Below, one piece after another: positions 26,438 through 36,682 of a stretch of DNA of 64,000 nt. The notes under the pieces are model-generated. The model ran no database searches. It was not told where the DNA came from and saw only the letters and a program-made list of their open reading frames with translations. A program made the position numbers and the translations under genes. Position 1 is the stretch's first letter; every line of letters starts with the position of its first letter. The stretch covers positions 1-64,000 of the forward strand of contig JAIRXQ010000059.1 of assembly GCA_031268195.1 (NCBI GenBank). The letters are read 5' to 3'. This DNA is from Azoarcus sp. (GTDB lineage: Bacteria; Pseudomonadota; Gammaproteobacteria; Burkholderiales; Rhodocyclaceae).

Positions 26438-28426
26438 TTATTTGCGTGCCTCCAGCATCGCCATCAGCCCCGCCAACCGCGCACGCCCTTCCTCTTTGGA
26501 GAGCGGCGCGTTGCGTTCTTCGCGGCCGCTGATCTTCACCTCCTCGCCCATTTCCGCGATGAAGCGCGACGGCTCGCAGGTGCGAATCTCGCCGCCCGCC
26601 TTGCGCCGCTCGCACCACGTCAGGTTCAGCGAACGCTGCGCGCGGGTGATGCCGACGTACATCAGCCGCCGTTCCTCGTCCACCTTGTTCTCGTCGATGC
26701 TCGACTGGTGCGGCAACAGCCCTTCCTCGGCGCCGATCAGGAAAACGTGCGGAAACTCCAGTCCCTTGGCGGCGTGCAGGGTGGCAAGCCGCACGCCGTC
26801 GAAATCGGGGTCTTCTTTGTCGAGCATCGAGGCAAGCGCGATGGTCTGGGTGAGTTCGATCAGATTCTTGCCGTCCTCGTCGCCACGGCGAGTGAGCCAG
26901 TCGACGAAATCGGAGACATTGCGCCACTTTGTTTCCGCGTCGTGGGCGTCGTGGTGCGAGGCCAGCCACGCTTCGTAATGGATCGCCGTCAGTAGTTCGG
27001 CCAGTGTTTTCGAGGCGGGCCCGGCGTGGGCGCTCGCCCGCATCCGGCGCACGAAGGCGGTGAATTGCCGCACGGCTTCCAGTTGGCGCGGCTGCAAATG
27101 CTGGCCGCAGCCTTCTTCGTGCGCGGCTGCGAACAGGCTCGCGTGGCGCTGCCCGGCATAGCCGCCGAGCGCTTCGATGGTGCCCGGCCCGATGCCGCGC
27201 CGGGGCGTGGTGATGGCGCGGATGAAGGCGAGATCGTCGTCCTCGTTCGCCAGCAGGCGCAGCCAGGCCACGAGGTCGCGGATTTCACTTCTATCGAAAA
27301 AGCTCTGTCCGCCCGAAATAGTGTAAGGAATATGCTGGTTGCGCAACTGCTGTTCGATCAGCCGTGCCTGATGGTTGCCGCGATAAAGGATGGCGTAGTC
27401 GCGGAAATGGCCGCGGTGCTGGAACTTGTGCGCGGAAATCTTCGTCGCCACCCATTCGGCCTCGTGCTCGGCGCTGCGACAACTGGTGGCGGCCACGGGC
27501 TCGCCCGGCCCGCGTTCCGACCACAGGCGTTTCTCGAACAGCTTGTCGTTGTGGGCGATCACGTTGTTGGCCGCCTCCAGAATGCGCTGCGAGGAACGGT
27601 AGTTCTGTTCGAGCTTGACGAGCTTCAGCGCCGGGAAATCCACTTGTAGCTGGCGCAGATTTTCCACATCGGCGCCGCGCCAGGCGTAGATCGCCTGATC
27701 GTCGTCGCCCACCGCCGTGAAGGCGCCGCGCACGCCGGTGAGCAGCCGCAACAGGCGGTACTGGGCGCGGTTGGTATCCTGATACTCGTCGATCAGCAGG
27801 TAGCGCAGGCGGTTCTGCCAGCGCTCGCGCACATCGGCGTGCGTCTCGAACAAGCGCACCGGCAAAGCGATGAGATCGTCGAAATCCACGGCCTGATACG
27901 CGCGCAGGGTGCGTTCGTAATCCGGATAAAGCCGCGCTGCCGCCGCGCCGATCTCGTCCTCGGCAAGCTTCACCGCCTCCGTGGGCGGGATCATGGCGTT
28001 TTTCCATGCCGAAATTCGCCATTGCAACTGCTTCGCCAGCCCTTTTTCGGCATCGGGCGCAATGTCGGAGACGATCTGCGCCGTGTCCGCCGCATCGAGA
28101 ATCGAGAATTGCGGCTTGAGCCCGCACTGCCGTGCCTGCGCCCGCACGATGCGCACACCGAGGGCGTGGAAGGTGCACACCGTCAGCCCTTCCGGAGTGC
28201 GGCCACCCATGAGTCTGGCGACACGTTCCTGCATCTCGCGCGCCGCTTTGTTGGTGAAGGTGATCGCCGCCACGTTCGCGGGCGCGAGCCCGCACTCGCC
28301 GATCAGGTAGGCGATTTTGCGCGTGATGACCCCTGTCTTGCCGCTGCCCGCCCCCGCCAGGACCAGGCAAGGGCCGTCGAGATAGCGGACGGCTTCGCGT
28401 TGCGGGGCGTTGAGTTGGGAGGACAT
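26438..28426 (-). CDS. rep: UvrD/Rep family ATP-dependent DNA helicase
   Basis: LNAPQREAVRYLDGPCLVLAGAGSGKTGVITRKIAYL, VGDDDQAIYAWRGA, LATLHAAKGLEFPHVFLIG. Confidence 0.94.
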   Translation of the reverse strand: MSSQLNAPQREAVRYLDGPCLVLAGAGSGKTGVITRKIAYLIGECGLAPANVAAITFTNKAAREMQERVARLMGGRTPEGLTVCTFHALGVRIVRAQARQCGLKPQFSILDAADTAQIVSDIAPDAEKGLAKQLQWRISAWKNAMIPPTEAVKLAEDEIGAAAARLYPDYERTLRAYQAVDFDDLIALPVRLFETHADVRERWQNRLRYLLIDEYQDTNRAQYRLLRLLTGVRGAFTAVGDDDQAIYAWRGADVENLRQLQVDFPALKLVKLEQNYRSSQRILEAANNVIAHNDKLFEKRLWSERGPGEPVAATSCRSAEHEAEWVATKISAHKFQHRGHFRDYAILYRGNHQARLIEQQLRNQHIPYTISGGQSFFDRSEIRDLVAWLRLLANEDDDLAFIRAITTPRRGIGPGTIEALGGYAGQRHASLFAAAHEEGCGQHLQPRQLEAVRQFTAFVRRMRASAHAGPASKTLAELLTAIHYEAWLASHHDAHDAETKWRNVSDFVDWLTRRGDEDGKNLIELTQTIALASMLDKEDPDFDGVRLATLHAAKGLEFPHVFLIGAEEGLLPHQSSIDENKVDEERRLMYVGITRAQRSLNLTWCERRKAGGEIRTCEPSRFIAEMGEEVKISGREERNAPLSKEEGRARLAGLMAMLEARK

Positions 28427-28511
28427 CGGGGAGGGGGGCGGAAAAGCGAAAGGCGCGAGTGTACCGGACTTCACGACAGTGTTTTCCGGGGCACAAAAAA
28501 GAGAAAGAGAA

Positions 28512-28535
28512 AGCGCCCGGCGAATACCGGGCGCT
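28512..28535. terminator. Inverted repeat terminator-like
   Basis: AGCGCCCGG CGAATA CCGGGCGCT with an A-rich flank (T-run on minus strand). Confidence 0.65.
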
Positions 28536-28565
28536 CCAGGGGTGTTTATGTAAAAATGCGGATAT

Positions 28566-28811
28566 TTATTTTTTGCGCAGTTCCTGCAATGCCTCATTCA
28601 TTTTGAAAAAGATGATGATGAGTTCGCAATAGACTCGCACGAACAGGCTGCCGCCCACAATCGTGCCTATCCCGATCAGAAACTGCCCCCCAAAAATGGC
28701 GGCAATCCCGCCGATCACCACGCCCAGCAGAAGCAGGTAGTATGCGATGCAAATGATTTTCGGGGTAATCATCGTGTCGAACTTCAGAAGCTCATTCACT
28801 GGAATCTCCAA
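28566..28811 (-). CDS. DUF4282-like small membrane protein
   Basis: LLKFDTMITPKIICIAYYLLLLGVVIGGIAAIFGG, two TM segments. Confidence 0.75.
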   Translation of the reverse strand: MEIPVNELLKFDTMITPKIICIAYYLLLLGVVIGGIAAIFGGQFLIGIGTIVGGSLFVRVYCELIIIFFKMNEALQELRKK

Positions 28812-28985
28812 AGGAAGGGGAAGAGCGCATCATGGTACAAAATGCAAAGTGTTACTTCAATATGGTAAAAAAATCATTTATTTGATTTGTCTTGCGCGGA
28901 GATAATCCGTCCTGATGACAGCCTTGGGTAAAACTCGCAAAATAGGCGTCCCATCCAGCCAGGCCCCCTCCAGCCGAGCCGACCC

Positions 28986-29483
28986 ATGAAAATCCGCCTT
29001 CTCTCCGCGCTTGCCGCCATTTTCTTCGTCGCCGTCGGTGTTTTCGTCTACAACGACAAGCCGCCCGCGCCCGATATCGCCCTCACCACGTTGCAAGGCG
29101 AGCGCCTCGACACCGCTTCCCTGCGCGGCAAGGTGGTGCTGGTCAATTTCTGGGCCACCACCTGCACCAGCTGCATCGCGGAGTTGCCCAAGCTCATCGC
29201 CACGCACGAAAAATTCAAGGCGCGCGGGCTGGAAACGCTGGCCGTGGCGATGGATTACGACCCGCCCGAACAGGTACGCGCCTTCGTCGAAAAAAACGCC
29301 TTGCCGTTCATCGTCGCGCCCGATGCGCGGGGCGCAGCCGCGCAAGCCTTCGGCGGTGTGCGCTTGACGCCGACCACGTTTCTCATCGACCGCCAGGGAC
29401 GCATCCAGAAAAAATACCTGGGCGAACCCAGTTTCGATGAGCTGAATGCGTTGCTGGAAGAACTGCTTGGGAAAGCGGCGTGA
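28986..29483 (+). CDS. TlpA-like thiol:disulfide oxidoreductase
   Basis: LVNFWATTCTSCIAELPKL (CxxC) and GVRLTPTTFLIDRQGRI. Confidence 0.9.
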   Translation: MKIRLLSALAAIFFVAVGVFVYNDKPPAPDIALTTLQGERLDTASLRGKVVLVNFWATTCTSCIAELPKLIATHEKFKARGLETLAVAMDYDPPEQVRAFVEKNALPFIVAPDARGAAAQAFGGVRLTPTTFLIDRQGRIQKKYLGEPSFDELNALLEELLGKAA

Positions 29484-29659
29484 TGCGCGGCGCGGCGGAG
29501 GGTGCTCGTGTCTGTTCCCGGAACGGAACGATGGCGGCAAAACGGCGCTCTGATCGGGGCGGCATGCTTTCGGATACTCCGCACGCGACAGCCTCGATAG
29601 CAAACGGTAACATCGCCCCTTCGTCGTCTTGAGGTTCGCCCGCGCGGGCGTCGCCAAAC

Positions 29660-30271
29660 GTGACTTCAAACGCTTCTGCCGTCCCCAAAATTCCGACCAT
29701 CACCGTAGGGCTGCGCCCTTTTCACCCTTTCGGGGCGGCGCTCACGCCGGCGGACGGCGAGAAGGCGACGCTCTCCGACCTGCTGGTGACCTTCTCCACG
29801 CAGCCGGATGGCAACGTGCGCTTCGAATACGCGCTGGAAGGGCGGCTCGATGCCTTGCGCCTGCCGAGCGCCTCTGAGCCCGCGCCACTGCCGTTGTGGG
29901 AGCACACCTGTTTCGAGGCGTTTCTTGCCACGCCTGGCGCGGAAAGCTACCGGGAGTTCAATTTCTCCCCGGACGGGCAATGGGTGGTGGCGGCGTTTTC
30001 CCGTTACCGCGAACTCCATCGGCGGCTGGAAGAAGGCTCGACGCCGCTCATCGAGACTTCGCGCACCGCGGATCGGCTCACGCTGGTGGTGGAAGTGCCG
30101 CCCGCGTTGCTGCCCGCCGGGCCGGTGCTGCGGGTGGGGTTATCGGCAGTGATCGAACACCATGACGGACGGCTCGAATACCGGGCGGTGCGGCATCCCG
30201 CCGCCAAGCCCGATTTTCACCACGCCGACGGCTGGGTGCTCCAGCTCGATACCCGTGTGGCGGCGCAATGA
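29660..30271 (+). CDS. DOMON-like domain protein
   Basis: LWEHTCFEAFLATPGAESYREFNFSPDGQWVVAAFSRYR. Confidence 0.75.
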   Translation: MTSNASAVPKIPTITVGLRPFHPFGAALTPADGEKATLSDLLVTFSTQPDGNVRFEYALEGRLDALRLPSASEPAPLPLWEHTCFEAFLATPGAESYREFNFSPDGQWVVAAFSRYRELHRRLEEGSTPLIETSRTADRLTLVVEVPPALLPAGPVLRVGLSAVIEHHDGRLEYRAVRHPAAKPDFHHADGWVLQLDTRVAAQ

Positions 30272-31485
30272 GCACGGCCCATTTTTCGACCGGGCTCGAT
30301 CGCCTGCTCGCGGAGCCGGAGCTCGTCCGGCCGCTGGCGGGCAAGCGGGTGGCGCTGCTCGCGCATCCGGCTTCGGTCACGCATGACCTGACGCACGCGC
30401 TCGATGCGCTGGCCGCCTTGCCGGGGGTGAGGCTCTCTGCCCTGTTCGGGCCGCAGCACGGGCTGCGCGGCGACAAGCAGGACAATATGGTCGAATCGCC
30501 CGACTACATCGATCCGCAATTCGGCATCCCGGCCTTCAGCCTGTACGGGCGCGTGCGCCATCCGAGCGACGAGATGATGTCGCACTTCGATGTGCTGCTC
30601 GTCGACATGCAGGATTTGGGCTGCCGCATCTACACGTTCATCACCACGCTACGCTATGTGCTGGAAGCGGCGGCGCGGCATGCCAAGGCGGTGTGGGTGC
30701 TCGACCGCCCGAATCCGGTGGGACGTCCGGTGGAGGGCACGCTGTTGCAGCCGGGCTGGGAGAGCTTCGTCGGCGCGGGGCCGCTGCCGATGCGGCACGG
30801 CCTGACGCTGGGCGAACTCGGGCATTGGTTCATCGCGCATCTGGGGCTGGAGCTCGACTACCAGGTCATCACCATGACCGGCTGGCAGCCCGAGGCCGCG
30901 CCCGGATACGGCTGGCCGCCGGCGCGCGCCTGGGTGAATCCCAGCCCCAACGCGCCCAATCTGTTCATGGCGCGCGCCTACGCCGGTACGGTGATGCTCG
31001 AAGGCACGACGCTCTCCGAAGGGCGCGGCACCACGCGGCCGCTGGAGCTGTTCGGCGCGCCGGGGATCACGCCGCGCGCGCTGATCGACGAAATGCGCGC
31101 CTTCGCCCCCCAGTGGCTCACCGGTAGCCGCTTGCGCGAATGCTGGTTCGAGCCGACGTTCCACAAGCACGTCGGGCAGTTGTGCGCCGGCGTGCAAATC
31201 CATGTCGAACCCGGGCACTACGAGCACGCCGCTTTCCGCCCCTGGCGGCTGATGGCGCTGGCATTCAAAGCCTTGCGGCGGCTCATACCCGCTTATCCGC
31301 TGTGGCGCGAATTCGCCTACGAGTACGAATTCGAGCGGCTCGCCATCGACCTCATCAACGGCGGCCCGGGTCTGCGCGAGTGGGTAGACGACGACAACGC
31401 CAGCGCCGCCGATCTGGAGGCCCTCGCGGGCGCGGACGAAGCCGCGTGGATCGAGGCCCGCCGCCCGTACCTGCTTTACCCCTGA
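30268..31485 (+). CDS. DUF1343 family protein (NamZ-type exo-beta-N-acetylmuramidase)
   Basis: FGPQHGLRGDKQDNM, LLVDMQDLGCRIYTFITT, DRPNPVGRPVEGTLL. Confidence 0.88.
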   Translation: MSTAHFSTGLDRLLAEPELVRPLAGKRVALLAHPASVTHDLTHALDALAALPGVRLSALFGPQHGLRGDKQDNMVESPDYIDPQFGIPAFSLYGRVRHPSDEMMSHFDVLLVDMQDLGCRIYTFITTLRYVLEAAARHAKAVWVLDRPNPVGRPVEGTLLQPGWESFVGAGPLPMRHGLTLGELGHWFIAHLGLELDYQVITMTGWQPEAAPGYGWPPARAWVNPSPNAPNLFMARAYAGTVMLEGTTLSEGRGTTRPLELFGAPGITPRALIDEMRAFAPQWLTGSRLRECWFEPTFHKHVGQLCAGVQIHVEPGHYEHAAFRPWRLMALAFKALRRLIPAYPLWREFAYEYEFERLAIDLINGGPGLREWVDDDNASAADLEALAGADEAAWIEARRPYLLYP

Positions 31486-31511
31486 GCGGCACCGTTCCCC
31501 GGAGAGTCACC

Positions 31512-32456
31512 GTGATCAAGCATGCCCTGAAGATTTTCGCCTGCAACTCCAACGGCGCGCTGGCGCGCGAGATCTGTTCCCGCCTCGGCGTACCGCTGTC
31601 GCAATTGGAAATCGCGCATTTCTCCAACGATAATCTGCATGTGCAGGTGCTCGAAAACGTGCGCGAACGCGACGTGTTCGTGGTGCAGTCCTTCATCGAG
31701 CCGGTGAGCGATCACATCATGGAATTGCTGATTACGCTGGATGCGCTGCGCAGCGCCTCGGCGCAACGCATCACGGCGGTGATTCCGTACTACTCCTACG
31801 CGCGTTCGGACAAAAAGGACAAGCCGCGCATTTCGATCACCGGGCGGCTGATGGCCGACATGCTCGTCACGGCCGGGGCCCATCGCGTGCTGACCATGGA
31901 TTTGCATGCCGATCAGGTGCACGGCTTCTTTAGCGTGCCGGTCGATCACCTCACCGCGATCCCGGTCATCGCTGAGCATTTCCGCCAGCACTACGATCTC
32001 TCCAACATGGTGGCGGTGGCCACCGACGCGGGCGGTGCAAAACGGGTAGGGCGTTTCTCCGAGCGGCTCGGCATTCCGATGGCGATCATCGACAAGCGCC
32101 GCATCAGCGACACCACGGTGAAGCAGGGGCAGGTGGTGGGTGAGGTGAGCGGGCGTGACGCGGTGATTTTCGAAGACGAAATTTCCACCGGCGGCACGCT
32201 GGTTTCGACCATCGAACTCCTGCGTGCCGCCGGGGCGAAAAGCGTACATGCGGGCGCGGTGCATGGCGTACTGTGCGGCCCGGCCATCGAACGGCTCGCC
32301 GCCGCGCCCATCGACTCGGTGATCGTCACCAACACCGTGAACGTGCCGCCGGGGAAAAAGCTGGACAAGCTCACCGTGCTCACGGTCGCGCCGCTGTTCG
32401 CGGCGGCCATCGAGCGCATCCACAGCGGGGCGAGCGTGGGGGCGCTGTTCGCCTGA
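31512..32456 (+). CDS. Ribose-phosphate pyrophosphokinase (divergent paralogue, GTG start)
   Basis: ITAVIPYYSYARSDKKDKPRISITGRLMADML, LTMDLHADQVHGFFSVPVD, IFEDEISTGGTL. Confidence 0.9.
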   Translation: MIKHALKIFACNSNGALAREICSRLGVPLSQLEIAHFSNDNLHVQVLENVRERDVFVVQSFIEPVSDHIMELLITLDALRSASAQRITAVIPYYSYARSDKKDKPRISITGRLMADMLVTAGAHRVLTMDLHADQVHGFFSVPVDHLTAIPVIAEHFRQHYDLSNMVAVATDAGGAKRVGRFSERLGIPMAIIDKRRISDTTVKQGQVVGEVSGRDAVIFEDEISTGGTLVSTIELLRAAGAKSVHAGAVHGVLCGPAIERLAAAPIDSVIVTNTVNVPPGKKLDKLTVLTVAPLFAAAIERIHSGASVGALFA

Positions 32457-32498
32457 GCGGTGGGCAACTCGGTAGGCAACTGAGCGCGGGCAAAAAAG

Positions 32499-32522
32499 AA
32501 GGCGCGGCCTTTGCCGCGCCTT
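32499..32522 (-). terminator. Terminator
   Basis: AAGGCGCGGC CTTT GCCGCGCCTT flanked by an A-run (T-run on minus strand). Confidence 0.75.
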
Positions 32523-32547
32523 CGCGAACGACTTCGGATATTGCCGG

Positions 32548-33465
32548 TTACTGCGGCGGAATCAGCCGCGCGTAGTCCTTCGGAATGTCGGGTACCTGAT
32601 AGAGCACGCTCAATTCCGCTTCGTCCGGCAAAACACCACGCATGCGGCTCGCCAACTCCCGTATTTCCGGCGAACGCGTGCTGCCGGTGAGCAGGAACCA
32701 GCGGTTATGACGCGTCTGGGTGCTCTTGGCGGCGATCGTCGGTTTCAGCTCGGACAAATCCGCAGTGACCCGCGTCCACTGCTGCGCAACGATGGGGTAA
32801 GTGTATTCGGAGGCCAGCTTTGCCGACCCCGCGTTTCTCTCCCGGCGGACGCTGGACGCCGCTTCGGAGGGGGCGCTGCTCTGCGTTTCCATGTTCGCCT
32901 GCGCAGCAGCAGCGCCCTCCGTGGCCGGCGCAGGCACGGCGGCGGCGCGGGTGGGCGCAGCGGCGGCGGGCGGCGCAGCAGCGGCGGGCGGCGCTTCGGT
33001 GGTGGGCGGCGCAGCAGCGGCGGATGGCGCCTCCGGGGGCGCGAGGGGCTCGGTTTCGATTGGCGTGGCGACCTTTGCCACAGGCGCGGTGGCCGCCGCG
33101 CTGAAACGACTGACCGGCTCGGGACTGCTGCTGCCTCGCACGCTTTGCACCAGCACGCCCAGAAGCAGCGCACCCACGAAACTGGCGGCACAGATCAAGG
33201 CGGGCCGCAGCCACAGGTTGGGCGAGGGCGGCTCGAGGTCTTCTTCGTAGAGCTCATCCCCCACCAGCAAGGTCGAGGCCAGCTCCGGAGCGGGCGGCGC
33301 CATGACCGGCAGTTTTTCCGGCGTAAATACGCAGTTATCCTGGGTGACCCGCACGACGCTCGCAAACCAGGAATCCATCGTGCTCGGCGCATCGAACCGT
33401 GGCATCACTTTCAACAAGCTGCTCAGCTTGTCGACCCCTGCGATAAAACGTTCGACGGTTTTCAT
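32548..33465 (-). CDS. Membrane protein with Ala/Pro-rich linker, putative anti-sigma factor
   Basis: Single TM (PALICAASFVGALLLGVLVQSV), long A/P-rich linker; TAATG-coupled to an upstream ECF sigma gene. Confidence 0.55.
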   Translation of the reverse strand: MKTVERFIAGVDKLSSLLKVMPRFDAPSTMDSWFASVVRVTQDNCVFTPEKLPVMAPPAPELASTLLVGDELYEEDLEPPSPNLWLRPALICAASFVGALLLGVLVQSVRGSSSPEPVSRFSAAATAPVAKVATPIETEPLAPPEAPSAAAAPPTTEAPPAAAAPPAAAAPTRAAAVPAPATEGAAAAQANMETQSSAPSEAASSVRRERNAGSAKLASEYTYPIVAQQWTRVTADLSELKPTIAAKSTQTRHNRWFLLTGSTRSPEIRELASRMRGVLPDEAELSVLYQVPDIPKDYARLIPPQ

Positions 33466-34034
33466 TACACACGTCCCAAATTACAGCGCAAATATGCGAA
33501 TGCACTGCGCAACCGGCTCTTGGCCGTATCGAAACCCGCGCCGGTGGCGGCGGCGATTTCTTCCAGCGACAGATCGCAGAAGAAACGCAACGCGGCCGCT
33601 TCGCGCAGCAGAATCGGGAGTTCCATAAACGCCCGGCGTACGCGATGCAGGTTTATTCGTAAATCCGCTTCCACTTCCGCCGTCAAATCGTCGTCGGGCG
33701 GATTGGGTTCCTGACCGGCGTCGGCCAAAGGATCGTAGGCGTCGCTATGCATATCGGCCAGAAGGTCACGCGCGATCTGATAGAGATAGGTATTGAAAGA
33801 CGCGGCGGGCTGATACTCGGAACAGTGGGCAACTTTGAGCCAGACTTTCTGGCAGATTTCTTCCGCTTCGAAGCTGCGGCCCTGGCAACTCCAAGAGACA
33901 AAGTTGAACAGGGCGCGATTGTGGCGACGATAGAGTTCAGTCGCGGAGCCGGTGACGTTGCCTTGCGTGATCAACGCCATCAGGTCTTTATCGGGAAGCG
34001 CAGCAAGAGCGGGCGTATGGGCTGGTGTATTCAT
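33465..34034 (-). CDS. ECF RNA polymerase sigma factor
   Basis: ELYRRHNRALFNFVSWSCQGRSFEAEEICQKVWLKV (region 2) and LREAAALRFFCDLSLEEIAAATGAGFDTAKSRLRSA (region 4). Confidence 0.9.
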   Translation of the reverse strand: MNTPAHTPALAALPDKDLMALITQGNVTGSATELYRRHNRALFNFVSWSCQGRSFEAEEICQKVWLKVAHCSEYQPAASFNTYLYQIARDLLADMHSDAYDPLADAGQEPNPPDDDLTAEVEADLRINLHRVRRAFMELPILLREAAALRFFCDLSLEEIAAATGAGFDTAKSRLRSAFAYLRCNLGRV

Positions 34035-34209
34035 CACATCGCATCGCTTGAAAAAGGAGGTGAGAGAAAAAGAGCAAAGGGCTGCGCGGCGAAGTATAGC
34101 CTTCACATCCGTTTTCAGGGAATTGGTAATGACCAGAATCGATCGGCGGCGCGCGCCAGCGGCGCGCCTTCGCTAAAATCCATTTCCCGTCGCCGCCGCC
34201 CAAGGTCGC

Positions 34210-35259
34210 ATGTCCGATTTCGCCACCCTCCTCACCGTCTGGCAGCGCGCCCACGGCCGCCACGGCCTGCCTTGGCAGAGCAGCCGCGATCCGTATCGGA
34301 TCTGGCTCTCCGAGATCATGTTGCAGCAGACGCAGGTGACGACGGTCATTCCCTACTATGCCCGCTTTCTCGCCCGCTTCCCCGACGTGGCGGCGCTGGC
34401 CGCCGCGCCGGTGGAGGACGTGATGGCACTGTGGAGCGGGCTGGGCTACTACGCCCGCGCCCGCAACCTGCACCGCGCCGCGTGCGCGGTGATGACGGAG
34501 CACGGTGGACGCTTCCCCGTCACGGCGACGGCGCTGGCCGGGTTGCCCGGCGTCGGGCGCTCCACGGCGGCGGCCATCGCTGCATTCGCCAGCAATGAGC
34601 GCGGAGCCATCCTCGATGGCAACGTCAAGCGCGTGCTTTGCCGCGCTTTCGGCATCGAGGGCTTTCCCGGCGAGCGCGCCGTGGAAGAACGCCTGTGGGC
34701 GCTGGCCGAATCCCTGCTGCCGTCGCACGGCGAGGACATCGGCATTTACCTTCAGGCGCAAATGGATCTGGGCGCAATCGTCTGCACCCGCACGCGCCCA
34801 GCCTGTGAACGCTGCCCGCTCGCCGGCGCATGCGCCGCCCGCCAGACGAACCGCGTCGCGGAACTGCCAACGCCCCGCCCCCGGAAAACCCCGCCGCGCC
34901 GCGCCGCGACACTGGCCGTCGTCATCCACGACGGCCGCGTGCTGCTCGAACGCCGCCCTCCCACTGGCATTTGGGGCGGCCTGCTGACGCTACCCGAGGT
35001 TCCCGCCGGGATGGCGTCCGATCTCTGGGCCGCACGCAATTTCGCCCTCGATGCCGCCTGTATCGAGGCGCGGGCGCTCGCACCGCTCACCCACACCTTC
35101 ACTCATTTCACGCTGGACATCGCCCCGTGGCGCATCGATCTGGCGCAAGCGCCCCGCGCGCAGGGCGCCCCGGCGTGGCAATGGCTGCCGCTCGCACAGC
35201 TTACCGGCGCCGCGCTGCCCACGCCGGTCAGGAAGATTCTGGAAGGCATCGCCGGATGA
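34210..35259 (+). CDS. mutY: A/G-specific adenine glycosylase
   Basis: LPWQSSRDPYRIWLSEIMLQQTQVTTVIPYY, LPGVGRSTAAAIAAFA, Fe-S cysteines and NUDIX-like C-terminus. Confidence 0.96.
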   Translation: MSDFATLLTVWQRAHGRHGLPWQSSRDPYRIWLSEIMLQQTQVTTVIPYYARFLARFPDVAALAAAPVEDVMALWSGLGYYARARNLHRAACAVMTEHGGRFPVTATALAGLPGVGRSTAAAIAAFASNERGAILDGNVKRVLCRAFGIEGFPGERAVEERLWALAESLLPSHGEDIGIYLQAQMDLGAIVCTRTRPACERCPLAGACAARQTNRVAELPTPRPRKTPPRRAATLAVVIHDGRVLLERRPPTGIWGGLLTLPEVPAGMASDLWAARNFALDAACIEARALAPLTHTFTHFTLDIAPWRIDLAQAPRAQGAPAWQWLPLAQLTGAALPTPVRKILEGIAG

Positions 35260-35445
35260 AACGGTCTTCGCACGCGAACCGGAAAAAGACCGTATTCAGT
35301 TCAATCCAGACATCGACACAGAAAATCTCGTCATACACGCTGCATCAAAAATCAAGTTCATCAGCCGCCTGAAAGCCACCGCTGCCGAATACAAGGTGAC
35401 ATGACGGCTTTTTCGGTCTCAGACTAATTCTTTTGGAGTCTTATC

Positions 35446-35800
35446 ATGTCTCATCCCGAATCACAACCTGCCGGCGTATTCGTCCCCAATGCGCTGCTGC
35501 ATGACGTCCGCCTGAGGCCAACGGAACGCAACGCCTGGATCGAGTTCCGCTTGCTGGCGGACAAAAACGGTATCGCCACCGTGAGCCACGAAGCGCTTCG
35601 CGCAGCCTTGCCCCGTACGCGCCGGGTTGCCAAAAGGCCGCTACGGCCACCGTGTCTGCGCGTCTCTCGGCCTGATCGGCTGCCGCCGCAACCCGCTCAC
35701 CGGCTTTGCGATAGCCGGTTGCTATACCCGTGCGCACCAAGCCCTTGTCCTTCGCCGAGGCGTGCCTGGACTTTGGAAATCAAGGTTGGCAGTCCGGGAC
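35446..35800 (+). pseudogene. Frameshifted remnant of a STY4528-like island replication/HTH protein
   Basis: GVFVPNALLHDVRLRPTERNAWIEFRLLADKNGIATVSHEALR, then other frames give KAATATVSARLSA, GLIGCRRNPLTGFAIAG and KPLSFAEACLDFG. Confidence 0.55.
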
Positions 35801-35809
35801 TGGATTTCT

Positions 35810-36664
35810 CTACGCAGGCGCTTCTCCGGCCGCTAAAAAGTCATTCTGCCCACCGTCTCGCAGGCTAATGTACTCCAGACGCCATTGATCGAAGCGACGC
35901 ACATCGGCGAGGGTCATTTCGGTATCCGCCACCGCTTCACAAGTATCGAGAGCGATTTCTGTGGCACCGTCAGGTGGGCCGTAAGCTTGTTCGAACAAGG
36001 AGCGCAGTTCGTCGGCGACACGTTCGGCAGACTCTCTCGCTTGCCTAGCGCCCTCTTCGGCGTCGTACACGACAAACACACTCAAGCCGTAAGGTTCGCC
36101 GTCTGCTGCTTCAACATTTCGTTGATCGCCAAAGTCGAAAAACAACCCGATCAGATGCTTTGCTTCGGGCTCCAGAATTTTGGCAATCTGCTTTTCGACA
36201 GTTTTTTTGCTGGAGATTTTATTGCGTAGCCGCCTCTCGAACTCATTGGGAAAAGCGGCCCGGCCATACCGCGCGGCAAGCCATTGTTTTAGCATGCGCT
36301 TTTCGTTATCCGGCAGGGCGCGTATTTTATCTCTGCGTGCTTTTGCAATGAAATCGGCTTTCGGCACAGTACGGCGATTGGCATGCCGAAGCTCAAGCGT
36401 TATCGGCTCGGCGGCGTCCAAACCTTCCCAGGTCAGGTGGAGCCGTCTCGGGTTCCTGCAATGGGAAACCCGCGGGTCGGATTCTTCAACCACCTCGCCG
36501 ACGATGACTTCAACAAACGGCTCGTCCTCATGGACCAGATCGCAATCATGGGTGATGACGATGGCGCAACGGTTGGCTTCAGACGCCTCGATCAAGCCCA
36601 GCGTTGCTGCGGCTTCGCATGTCAGGAGATTCCCCTGTCGCCAGTCCATATCGCGCGTCGGCAT
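35810..36664 (-). CDS. Uncharacterised protein with THDCD motif, third gene of an accessory operon
   Basis: Intact 284-aa ORF (AIVITHDCDLVHEDEPFVEVIVGEVVEE); 18 bp after the HTH gene. Confidence 0.7.
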   Translation of the reverse strand: MPTRDMDWRQGNLLTCEAAATLGLIEASEANRCAIVITHDCDLVHEDEPFVEVIVGEVVEESDPRVSHCRNPRRLHLTWEGLDAAEPITLELRHANRRTVPKADFIAKARRDKIRALPDNEKRMLKQWLAARYGRAAFPNEFERRLRNKISSKKTVEKQIAKILEPEAKHLIGLFFDFGDQRNVEAADGEPYGLSVFVVYDAEEGARQARESAERVADELRSLFEQAYGPPDGATEIALDTCEAVADTEMTLADVRRFDQWRLEYISLRDGGQNDFLAAGEAPA

Positions 36665-36682
36665 CCGTCGCCCCCGAGCCTG

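Noticed and set aside
32880-33060. GC-rich trinucleotide-like repeat as regulatory element
   Set aside because: Explained by Ala/Pro-rich coding sequence in the putative anti-sigma gene
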